Part shown: one piece after another, positions 1 to 10,564 of the stretch | Layout: each line of letters opens with the position of its first letter | How positions within the stretch are numbered: position 1 is the stretch's first letter | From: Isoetes taiwanensis | Lineage: Eukaryota > Streptophyta > Lycopodiopsida > Isoetales > Isoetaceae | Length of the DNA: 64,000 nucleotides | NCBI GenBank assembly: GCA_021234155.1 | Contig: JAJEKV010000084.1 | Location: 2,560,545 to 2,624,544 of the forward strand | Direction: 5' to 3' | The notes under the pieces: model-generated | What the model saw: only the letters and a program-made list of their open reading frames with translations | The model's database searches: none | Told to the model about the DNA's origin: nothing | Position numbers and translations under genes: made by a program

Positions 1-1638
1 AGCTCAAGTAATTTAGGGGTGCATGGAGGACTACGGTCATAGATATCTCAAAAGTAAAATGTTTTAGCCCATCATTCTTGTTTCTAAGTCCCTATTTGAT
101 TCATATTGCGCTTTAGACACTATATAAAGCATATAGGTTAAGATAATAAGAGCTTGGTGAATACATGGGTAGAGCTTAGTTACACTTTGGTTTGACTGCT
201 TGGTGGCATATCTAACATTATGACTGCTTAGCGGTATATCTATAATTAATTTTGGCATGTCATTCTTTGGGAACCGAATAACTAACTAATGACACATGAT
301 GCATTGGTCCAAGGATGGATTTGTGACTTATTACGTAGACTTGTCGTTAAGTCATCTTGAATAGTTTAATGAGAAGCCTATAGATTAAAGTGGAAGTTTA
401 GCTTGAATTAGGCTAGCCCTCTCTCTGTTGTAGTCCTCCATAACTACAATAAGGTGCTATGAGCAACAATTGTGCCAATCTGGGCCACCTCTATTATTGA
501 CCATCCACTAGGTTGGCTTAGGTGGCATTTAATTTCCTGTAAGGGCTACTTATAATGATGGGTTTTTCTTAACATTTGGGAGGTCTTTAGGGTTGTGTAT
601 TAATTACGGTTCATCGATAGGTTGCAGGGGATGCTCCAATTAAGGTTGTGACTATACACCTAAACTATTAGGTAAGGGTATCATTTGATTTTCTTTAGAA
701 TTTAATATAGATAGCTAGCCAAGGATAATGATTCTCAAGCTAGCTTGCACATTTGATTAGATATTGGTCACGCAGAAGAATTGATCCTAAGACCTGCCAA
801 TATAGAACGCACAAGGTGCTATAGTCAAAACCAATAGTAATTTTCTAGGCTCGGCCCCTGTATCGTAGCAATAAACACTTCACATGGTATTAAAAAAACT
901 TCATCATGCTGAAGTGTATTGCTGCATTCACAGAGCTCCAATTCCAGCAGGGTAATGTCCATCCATGTCTCTGGGCTAGACGCATCTTGAAGGGCTTACA
1001 TTAAACCAAGAATGAAGCCCAGCAGACTCTAAATGGATTCACCGTGGCTTGATAAATTACCACTTACTCCCAAAATTACCACTTACTCCCATGACCAAAA
1101 TTTTCTAGCTCCCATTTTAGAAATCTCTGCTTCAAGACAATACCCACGCCCAATAGATGGAGGCTTTAATGTCTGCACTATATGCATCATAAAAAATAGT
1201 CGAATTTGAGCACCATACATGGCATTAATCCCATGTTCGCTTTGTGAGAGTCAAAGACACCCATGGGGGCAAAGAAATACACTTTTTAACTATCTTCGTT
1301 ATAGATTTTACATTGACACAACCAAGAGATTGTAATTGAAGACTTTGCATGCTTCACTTACGCACTTCCTCAAGGATGATTGAATTTTCAGCTTGTTCTC
1401 CCCACATGGGTTATAGACAAAAATGATTGCTTGCTTATATTGCTTGTTGTATTCCTCCGTGATCTAAGCATTTGCAAAGTGCAGAAGCAAGAATAGCACT
1501 TGTTAAAATGGGCTCAAGTAAAAATATGGGCTTACAACTATATCTTGACCGTCAAATCAAAATATGCAGCCAAGCTTGTGCCGTTTGAAGCTTGACGTTA
1601 GTGTACTCTAGGCAACCATAATGAGTTTTGGAAGTAGA

Positions 1639-1701
1639 AATGGCCTTGAACAGGCCATTTTGCCGTAAGGGCATGGCTTAAATGGCCTGCTCAATGCCAT
1701 T
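1639..1701. repeat. Short hairpin in block A (unit 1)
   Basis: Inverted repeat with about 26-nt arms (aatggccttgaacaggcc... against ...ggcctgttcaatgccatt) and a loop of about 12 nt. Copies at 16709-16772, 30573-30636 and 41733-41796 pair at about 24 of 26 positions. The unit 1 copy is slightly worse. It is too short for a typical plant pre-miRNA, and its function is unknown. Confidence 0.7.
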
Positions 1702-2218
1702 CTAGTACATAAAAATCATCCATGAGACAATTTCGTCCTTCAAATCCTTCAATTAATGTGTTGCTGAGTGAGACGGATCGAGAAAAATACTTAGAAGATG
1801 TTATGGCATCATGTCCTTGCACATGTTGCCCTACTCAAATAGACACCATGTAGCTATTTTAAAAGCACATGATTAACATGCAACAAATAAAAGCAACGCT
1901 AGGTAATGAACGACCATAAAATACATATTAAGCTTAGAAATAACTATCAATACATAAAAGATTAGAAGAACAGAGTAGAACAAATATTCCATCGCTTCTA
2001 CGGCTTGTTACACATGGGCAGCCAAACACTTTCTTAACTCTCAAATAAGAACACTTTCTTAACTCTCGCCGATGTGCAAATAAAGATCTTTCTTGAGCTC
2101 TTAAATACCCAAATAGCATCTTGATCATTACAAAAAACCCAGATTAGAACCCTTGCATCATAAGATAAACATAGAATCAAATAGTTACCGCAGAATAGCT
2201 TTTAAAGTCACCCATAAC

Positions 2219-2625
2219 GGAGGGTCAGATTCCTATTTCGAAGTGGTAAACCCGGACACATGTCCCGGGTTTACCATCACCATGTCCGAAGTTAACCACA
2301 CTTTTCTCCCAAGTTAACCACTTTTTGTTGTTGGGATAACCACGCTGAACTGAAAGGGGACAGATTTTGGCATGCTAATCTTTGAATAGAGCTTGCAATC
2401 AACTTATTGAACGGTTCAATCCGGTTCAAACACCATTGGAATTACCTTGGCAGCCCCTAAAAACCTCATTCTATCAAAAGAGCAAGAGATTTGAGCATGG
2501 ATCAAGCAAGATCAGTGAAAAAACATGCAGAAACCGTTGTCTTTTGAGCTTGAAACTGAGCAGTAGTGGTAAACCCGGACATGTGTCCGGGTTTACCACT
2601 TCCCGGAGTAGGAATACGACGCTCC
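2219..2625. mobile_element. Mutator-like MITE, unit 1 copy
   Basis: A 407-bp non-autonomous element with terminal inverted repeats of about 60 bp, flanked by an exact 9-bp target duplication acccataac at 2210-2218 and 2626-2634. Each terminus holds an inner palindrome (ggtaaacccggacacatg, then tgtccgggtttacc). A 9-bp duplication and long termini are the signature of the Mutator/MULE superfamily. The interior has a short frame beginning MNRACNQLIERF that recurs in the other copies but has no recognised domain. Confidence 0.88.
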
Positions 2626-2690
2626 ACCCATAACTTCTGAATGTCAAACCCGATTTGAAAAGGAGGCAGAACGAAGAGCTGGCTTAAGCT

Positions 2691-2921
2691 TCATTGGTGG
2701 AACCCATTTTTCTCCAAAAGCTCAGTGAAGACATATACGATTTTCAACAGGAGCAAAACGACCATGAGTGAACCGAGCAAAAACAAAGTATGAGCTATGG
2801 TGAACTCTTGCAGGCCACCAGGTCTTAGTAAGCCTTGCTGAATGAAACGTAGATAGCAAATGATTAGAAAATAGCAAATGCTACAAAAATTCATAGGGGA
2901 TCTTTTCTGGCTATGAAACAC
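2691..2921 (-). other. Small hydrophobic reading frame (76 aa), recurring
   Basis: A frame with two hydrophobic stretches (around CSICYFLIICYL and TLFLLGSLMVVLLLLKIVYV), ending LLEKNGFHQ. It recurs at 31600-31830 and, with a longer start, at 17739-17999. It is broken in unit 4. The copies are nearly identical DNA, so their agreement does not show selection. I do not recognise a family and give it little weight as a gene. Confidence 0.15.
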
Positions 2922-3322
2922 ACAAATGACGTGCTAGCTATACTCGCCACCCAACCACGAGCAATTTATTAGAGGCCTATTCCGATATTCTGCATGAATA
3001 TCACGCCCGGAAGGCACAAGACATTGGGGAGGCTTCTAGTAGCCGGCCTAAACGAGGGCCAAGAAAAGATTATGCAAAGATGGCAAAAGGACTCTAGTCC
3101 CCTTGCAGCAGAGGACCCGCCAAGCGATGTCAAGGGGGAGGGAATGCAATAGGCATGGGACGTGGACGTCCATAGAGGGGTTGCATGCATCCCTAGAGGG
3201 GTTGCATGCATCCAAAGAGGATTTTGCTAGCTATAAAGAGGCTGGGGGAGAGCTCATGGGGCATTCAGTATCTATGCTGAGCTCGTGGTTGGGTGGCGAG
3301 TATAGCTAGCATGTCATTTGTG
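2921..3322. repeat. Fold-back inverted repeat with CATGCA core, unit 1
   Basis: The arms at 2921-2962 and 3281-3322 are near-perfect reverse complements (gctagctatactcgccaccc against gggtggcgagtatagctagc). Between them lie tandem copies of agaggggttgcatgcatcc (about 3174-3215). Probably an old fold-back or MITE-like element, but I could not find a clear target duplication. Confidence 0.75.
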
Positions 3323-4451
3323 CATTTCAGGCTATCTCAGATCTGCTAGCAACGGAGAGGAGGCAATGAAGAGCATGTATCCTTATAATGGCCTCAGATA
3401 TAACCCGCATAATTTTGTCTAATCTTAGATTTAGCTTATGCATCTCCTCATTCCGTAAATGACATCTACCAAATTAAGCAATGATCCGCCATGGTCCTCA
3501 AAAAATGATCTTCCATTCTAACCAAAGAAGTCCCTATCTATGTCCGAGATGGCCACAATTATAGATGCCGCACTCAAACTACTAAGGATAAGAGATAAAC
3601 CAAACGAGTTTGTGATTTATGCAAAGTTGTGAAAAAGACAATGTCATCATGTAAAGCGATGGAATAGGACCTTCATACTTTTTGTGCACCTCTATATTCT
3701 TACCGATATATCCATTTCTGAATAGAGATCCTCATCTAAAAGAACCTAAGGCAATCTATGAAGTCCGGCAACGATGCTAAAGTTTAGACATCCGCTTGCT
3801 ATCATTGAACATGAACTCAGAATAAAAATGCTTTTGTAACGCCGAATTCACACATAGATGGTTAAACACAAAGACAACCACAATGCAATATTATAAATGT
3901 GCATTAGCAAAAACTTTGTTAATTGTTGCTATAGAATGGAAAAAAAAGAGGTCTACAATAGCCTACAATAGCGTTTTCACAGATATCAATCAGATTTCCC
4001 TTCATACATGCAAGGCATATGATTCAAGAAATCATCATCACTAAAATGCTATTAGAATCATTGCCATAGCAATCGCCACATACAAAAGTGTTCTCAGATC
4101 TTTTACGCTTGAAAATCCCTAGCCCACAAATTGGAAAAGCGGATGGAGCTATATACCTTTTTCAACCGAGTCCGCAAATTAGGCGTACTTCAAAAACCCG
4201 CCTCAGCCAAACAACTACTAAGAGCAAAGACACCGGCCTCATGGGTGCAGATTTTCAATGTAAAGCCAAGTAGAAGAGAACCCTCCATGAACCCCGGACT
4301 TGTTAGTATCCCCTTCCCATTCTTCATGGCCATGGACCCCTTATATTGTTAGCAACCGTGGAACTAAAAATTAAACAACTCATTTGGAGGAATACGATGG
4401 AATCACACCCATTGACTAAATAAATTATGTACAATAGAATGTATGTACATC

Positions 4452-5662
4452 AATCAACAGCAAGTCCCATGCCTTGCCAATGACATGTTTCCTCGCCTTG
4501 AGAAGCTTGGAAACTTTGCAGAACCACATTGTAGCATGGCCTTTTATAGCAAGGTCTTCTATGCCGCCATATTGTAGAATTGTTCTTTCCTCGCATCTCA
4601 AGAGCTAGTACCCCGATAATGTAGCATGGTCTTTTGTAGCAAGGCCTCTTATGTCGGCCATACTTGTAGCATGGTCTTTTCCCCGCTTCTTGGTCTTTAT
4701 TTTCATTATTGTCTTATTCTCAAGCTCGCCTTTTATAGCATAGCCTCCTCGTGGTCACCATATTGTAACATGGCATTTTCCCCGCACCATGATTCTCTTC
4801 TTTTCTCGAATCAGAATCAGAAATGAGTCAGAGCCGAGTTGAAGAAGAATGCTTAAGCACCCAAGGATATGTTAAAACCTGTTCCGTAGATACTCTTTCC
4901 TCGTGGATCAGGCCGAGCATGGCCGTAACAAGACTTTTAGCTTCCTCCGACACCTTCACCTCCCCCATCTTTCCCATGAGGCCAATATAAATGTGATGCA
5001 GCCAAGTCTTCCCCATGAAGAAGTTTGTCAACTATCCGCTCATTCTCCGTGATCCGAGAAGTGGTAGGAACCAAGAAGAGCCCGATACAAGATTAAACCC
5101 AGTCCCCGATGTCAATCTCCTTGAGTAACGCCCTTGGACAAGCTCAGTGCAAGATATGCCTGAGTCCCAACCATAGAAGTGAGGTTGGAATTATCATCGA
5201 AAAACGAAAGCGTAAAAGCCAAAGTCCAAAACCCTAATATCATAGGGTTTTTCACTTGAGGCAACAAGAATGTTACCAGGCTTTAAATCACGATGAATCA
5301 CACCCTTGTCGTGTAAATTCTTAATTGCCATAGCAAGGTTTCTGGTAAGAAGGGCTGCCTCTTTCTCACAGAGTCTGCCCTTGTGGATTATTACATCGGT
5401 CGGACCGCATTCACATAATTCCATAATCAAATGCCGTAAACCGTCATCTTGGATCACCTCATGCAACCTTACCACGCCGGGTGTTACACAACAGTTGCAT
5501 AATCTCTTTCTCTCTGCAGGCTGCGTCCTCACATGGCATCACCTTGCAAGCAAATGCTTTCTTGCTTACCTTATTTCTGCAAAGAAAGACCACTCCTTGG
5601 CCACCCCTGCCTATCTCTTTTACCGGATCATAGCGCTCAACTAGCTTCGGATATAAGCTTAA
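4452..5662 (-). pseudogene. CAMK-like protein kinase remnant, unit 1
   Basis: A Ser/Thr protein kinase domain read on the minus strand across several frames. Visible in order: glycine loop EIGRGGQGVVF (about 5600), ATP-anchoring lysine in AFACKVM (about 5550), hinge LIMELCE, catalytic loop VIHRDLKPGN (about 5285), LDFGF (about 5210), a MVGT..YLAPELVQG activation-segment end and, near 4900, the C-lobe end with VLTYPWV. The family is CAMK/CDPK-like by layout. No EF hands are seen; a Tyr/Cys/Arg-rich tail follows instead. Frames are broken by small indels, many at CTG/CAG sites where the unit 3 copy differs, so some breaks may be sequencing error. No intron was worked out. Confidence 0.75.
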
Positions 5663-6339
5663 TTCCGAGCAACAAGTGTTGGGGACTTGTACCTCGTCCT
5701 CTCTGTCTCCATCGCCATTCGCAAAACCTAGGCCTAATTTCGTGATTCATCAAAAACCGGAAAACGAAGACATATATACCGGAATAAGGTAATGTAGTAG
5801 TCTAGATGTTTCGTGGTGCCTTTGCGAAATAGTAAAGGGCTCGACCGCTGGATCTTGATCTATGCTTTGAAGGTATCTGTGTCGACCATTGGATCAACTG
5901 GTGATCCAGACAACGTACAAAATGGTTATCCCTCGTGGACAAATCCTGTTTTGCCACCTGTCTTCCTTTCAAATCGAGAATTCCCATTGACTTGCCTAAA
6001 CCGCCTAAACTCCAACTCCAACGGCATTGCCCTCCTCGACAACATCTTCAACTCTTCAAAGGTTGATAAATCGGCGTCTCAGAGAATGGCAACAGGGAGG
6101 GTGGTTTACGGCATGGAGGCACCTGCGATAGGCGCGACTGGCTATCCCAGGTGCCCACCCAGCGACTTCCATGCCAGAAGCCACGACCCTGTGCCATTCT
6201 ACAAATACACGCCCAGTCTCAAATTTTGATCTTCGCAAAAAGTTTTTGTGTCTTCGTGGGTTGTTCAGAAGTTTTTTAATACACCATTGCGAATGATCGA
6301 TTCGAGTAAAACAATCATTCAAATATTTTCTCATTTACA

Positions 6340-7139
6340 TAATTGGAAAAAAAAGCTGGTGCATACTTCTACACCATATAGAAGTATCAAATTTAGACTA
6401 ATTTTTGCAATTCTCTCACAAGAAAATATAGTAGCAAATATTTGTATAGACAAATTAAAAATAATGGCATTGTTTTTTGTCGACGGAAATAGCTGGGAGT
6501 GTGTAGTCTTGTGAGTGTCAGAGAGTGGGGTGGAATCGCGTCGAGTGGTTGGAATAATTTAGTTGCTTAGAACAGCAAAATTACAATTTCTTAACGGGTT
6601 CCACGGTGGAAGGACCACTTGATTCAGAATGGGAGAAAAGAACGGGTTCATTTCTTCTCGAACATGCAAGGACAAAGTTTCTTCATCATCGGTCGACTCG
6701 TAGTTTCACTTCTGAAGCAATAGAGCCGTATGATGCAAGGGTATCCCGGTTCTTTGAAAAGAAAAAACGTAGTTGCAGATATCAATATATTCTATAGATG
6801 ATAAATGGTCAGTCTCTCATACTCGACATATAGAAGAGAGAAACTGCTCACACGATTGTTTTTCACACCAAGTAGTAGACAATCTCCAAAGATGCATCTC
6901 CATTCAATATTATGGGCATGAATATGCGCATTGCATAAAAGAATTGCCCATCTATTCTGGTGATGGTCCCAGATCATATTATTTAATGTAAACAAGAACA
7001 TGTTAATGACAATAATCAAACACCTAAGGAAAGACAAAGTAGTCCATCTATTGTACATATAAGGCACAAGAAATAAACATGCTTGATGGTTTAGGCTGAA
7101 GATGAAGACATCTAAATGCCACCACGTTTCAGAACATAA
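6340..7139. repeat. Identical 0.8-kb segment shared with 35260-36058
   Basis: As far as I can compare by eye, this stretch has no differences from unit 3, while flanking kinase DNA differs at many CTG/CAG sites. It holds a 63-codon frame (6606-6797, MEGPLDSEWEKRTG...) of unknown nature. No domain is recognised. Confidence 0.7.
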
Positions 7140-8046
7140 TCTATATATAATAATAAAGGCGTTTTGTGATAGTCTGTGCGCAATCTTGCGCGTTGAATTT
7201 TCTCAACTTATTTTCATCCCTTGATTTTGGCTTTTGGCGGTTTTCTTTATACGACGGTTCTGGCTCTCTGCTTCTCGCATCTTCCCTTTCCAGTTCCTGA
7301 ATGCCGGAATGGGGTTAGAATTGCTTCTGGTAAAAGATAGCTATGGTTATTGATTGCCGGAATGGGGTTAGAATTGCTTTACTTCCGGTAAAAGATAGCT
7401 TTGGTTATTGATTAGAAGTTCGTCCTTGAACATCCCCGAAATTCGTTTTGCAAGCAGCAGGGCCATTCGATTGAATAGATGGCCGAGATGTGTGTTCTTT
7501 TTTCCAAGAGCGGTTGGGTCTCCGATGTGGTGCGTTCCTTCCCTTTTGGCCGAAGCAGCAGCTCCGGCAATATCACAATTTCTACGCTTCTTTGCAAACA
7601 AAACGTGGGTTTTCCAGATGGCTGGTGACATCAGGTAAGATATGAAGCTTGAATATATGAGCTTGCTTATAACTAAAATGAGGTAGGCAAGGCCTAGCTT
7701 AGATTTGATGCATTCCGTGCTTGCCCAATAGATTTGAACGCTCCAACTACACAGTTTAGCCTAACTTATAAAAAGCAGAGTTGTGGCCCATTCATCAAAC
7801 AGCCTGCTCAATTCCAGCAAACATGGGCGCATAAGAGTCTATCACAACATGCTTTGTTATCCTTGTGTTTCTCTTTTTTTCTTCAGCTGCAGCCATCATC
7901 AGAATTACGAGTTTAATGTTTGCACTGTGCTCCCTTTCTCAATTTCGTTTTATCTCTTTCATATAGTTTTTGTGTTAATTCTTGCATTTTATAGGTGACA
8001 ATGCTGAGCATTACCAGACTCTGCATGACTAGAAATATCGCTACAG

Positions 8047-8626
8047 ATAAATGGGCAGTTTCACGGACCTGAGATCCATGCAAATGAAGGAGATAGGGTA
8101 CCTTATCGAGGTCAATAATCTATCACCACATAACATCACCATTCACTGGTAAGACACTACCAAATACTCATCAATTTGAGATGGATGTGTATATTAACTT
8201 GTGTTGACAGGCATGGAGTGAGGCAAATCCGCTCCGGATGGTTCGATGGACTGGCATATATTACACAATGTCCAATTCAACCAGGAAACTCTTTCCTATA
8301 CAATTTCACAACTCAAGGCCAAACAGGGGACACTCTGGTGGCATGCACATATAGCATGGCTCAGAGCAACAATCCATGGAGCATTCATAATTCATCCTAG
8401 AGAAGGGATTGGATTCCCCTTTGCAAAGCCTGATAAGGAAGTTACCCTTGTTCTAGGTACTAACAAGACAAAACTGTTAAAGAGTTGTATCTTAGGATGT
8501 TAACTTATGTCTTATTGGAGTCCGTGATAAGCCAGGCCTTATCAACAGGAGGGACACCCAACAATTCTGATGCCTATACAACAATGGCTGGCCAGGGCCC
8601 CTTTACTTTAATTGCTCCTCACAGAG
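8047..8626 (+). pseudogene. Laccase (multicopper oxidase) fragment
   Basis: Part of the first cupredoxin domain of a plant laccase, the apoplastic enzyme that oxidises monolignols. Exon one (8047-8148) reads INGQFHGPEIHANEGDRV, then after a 1-bp shift [17 protein letters not shown] 62-bp GT-AG intron (8149-8210) follows, and splicing rebuilds the copper-ligand motif HWHG. Exon two reads [13 protein letters not shown], shifts frame near 8325, and continues [19 protein letters not shown] with the second ligand motif HAH. A later piece (from about 8530) reads SQALSTGGTPNNSDAYT. The start, the other two domains and the C-terminal copper site are absent. Captured and non-functional. Confidence 0.92.
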
Positions 8627-9125
8627 TATGTATTGTTTGTTTCATTGTGTATAAGAAATAACAATGGGACAGGGGAGTTGGAGGCATGGACTATCACCTT
8701 AATATCTATTATATGGATCTTGACTTGCCACTTATATTTGGCAAATGCTTACATGTGCCACAGAAATGCTCAGACATAGTAGGATAAACCTCTCATATTC
8801 TTCCATAATAAATATCTTCTTTACGATTGGTTTGAAACTATCCATAATCCTGTAACATTGGGATGGCCGTGAGACGTGACCTTTACGTGTTGAAGAATTA
8901 AAGGTAATGCATTATGATTTGCATTTTGTTCTGAGATTGTATTTTTTGTGCCTGCTGGTTGATTTAGTGCTTCATATATTGCTGTGGTCTGGATTTTGCG
9001 ACACCCGAGTGTGTATCTGCTTGGGCGTTTTATTAACTAACTTTGTTTACCAATTACATGTTTGATTCAAAGTGTTCTTTATAGAACTTAATTTTGTCTC
9101 CATCATTTTGTGCATGAATCTACAG

Positions 9126-9312
9126 GAGAAATGGTAGTGGGGCCAGCAAGAACCCTATTCATGGATAATATATCAACTGGTCTAGATAGCTCTACAACCC
9201 ATCAGATTATGAAGTGCTTCCAGCAATTGGTGCATGCATTGAAAACTACAACAATGATATCACTGCTTCAGCCCTCACCAGAGACATACAATCTTTTTAA
9301 ATTGTCAAAGTA
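9126..9312 (+). pseudogene. ABCG/PDR transporter exon fragment
   Basis: One exon-like piece following an acceptor (ctacag). It reads [39 protein letters not shown], then [17 protein letters not shown]. This is the Walker B to H-loop part of the first nucleotide-binding domain of full-size plant ABCG (PDR) transporters. The Walker B catalytic glutamate (usual FMDEIS) is Asn here, and the frame ends after LFKLSK. No Walker A or membrane segments are present. A captured, dead fragment inside the Helitron. Confidence 0.9.
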
Positions 9313-9474
9313 AACACAGTTTGGACAGCCAACTTGATCGTGTTGCAGTTTTGTGACAATAAGGAGCCAAAACTTAAGACCATTGTCGACTTTTAATACA
9401 TTTTTTACTGCAAACAGGGCATCTGATTTACCAAGATATAATGTACTTGCATATGCTATTTTTTTTGGCCTGTG

Positions 9475-10564
9475 TTTCTGATTGACCATTGATATTGCCT
9501 TGTGGAAGTTTGAGACCACGGTACAACTGCACTGTTATTGATGCTCCTGGGCATCGTGATTTCATTAAGAACATGATTACTGGAACCTCACAGGTAAAGT
9601 TCACTGATTTGACACTCTTTGTTTCCAACTTCTGATCGCAGTTCTCTTGCATTTACAGGCTGATTGTGCTATTTTGATTATTGATTCTACAACTGGAGGT
9701 TTTGAGGCTGATATTTCTAAGGATGGTCAGACCGTGAGCATGCACTCCTTGCATTCACATTGGGAGTGAGGCTGTCAAGGAAGTGTCTTCATATTTGAAA
9801 AAGTTGGGTACAACCCGACAAGATCCCATTTGTTCCTATTGCAGGGGTTTGAGGGAGACAACATGATTGAACGTTCGCTAACCTTGATTGGTACAAGGGG
9901 CCGGCGCATTTGGACAGAACCCAAGAGACCTTCTGACAAGCCTCTGCGTCTCCCACTTCGTGGCGTTTACAAAATTGGTGGTATTGGAACTGTGCCAGTG
10001 GGAAGAGTTGAGACAGTATTCTGAAGCCTGGTATGGTTGTGACTTTTATGCCTCTGGGACTTACCACAGAGGGTCAAGTCCGTGGAAATGCATCATGAGT
10101 CCCTCCCGGAGGCTCGCCAGGTGACAATGTTGGATTCAATCTGAAGAATGTTGCTGTCAAGAAGGATTTGAAACGTGGTTTTGTTGCATCTGATTCCAAG
10201 AATGACCCGGCAAAGGAAGCCACAAACTTCACTTTCAGGTTATTATTATGAATCACCCAGGTCAGATTGGCAATGGTTATCGCCATCTTGCATTGCCACA
10301 CTTCTCACATTGCAGTCAAGTTTTCTAAGATTCTGACCAAGGTAGACAAAGGTCGGGAAAGGAGATTGAGAAGGAACCCAAGTTTTTGAAGAATGGTGAT
10401 GCAGGTTTTGTTAAGATGATTCCAACCAAGCCCATGACTTGTGGAAACTTTTGCTGAATATCCTCCATTGGCTAGGTTTGCTTTGTTCGTGACATGAGGC
10501 GACTGTGGTCATTGGTGTTATCAAAGCTGTGGAAAAGAAAGACCCTACTGGAAAGAAGAAGTGA
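9475..10564 (+). pseudogene. Translation elongation factor EF-1alpha fragment, intron retained
   Basis: It matches plant eEF1A from [12 protein letters not shown] to the C-terminal end (VEKKDPTG...KKK, stop at 10562-10564). Exon one ends [12 protein letters not shown] at 9593. A 65-bp GT-AG intron (9594-9658) follows, then [20 protein letters not shown]. There are many small indels, and a deletion of about 25 codons after the LGV at about 9770, where the GTP-binding NKMD motif should be. Still legible are [47 protein letters not shown] and NHPGQIGNGY. The P-loop and N-terminus are missing. The intron shows capture from genomic DNA rather than retroposition. U-rich DNA to about 10900 is probably its 3' UTR. 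Confidence 0.95.

Noticed and set aside
6606..6797. 63-codon frame identical in units 1 and 3
   Set aside because: The whole surrounding 800 bp is identical, so the frame is not specifically conserved.
9475..10564. Processed (retroposed) EF-1alpha pseudogene
   Set aside because: It keeps a GT-AG intron and lies inside a Helitron; there is no poly(A) tail or target duplication.
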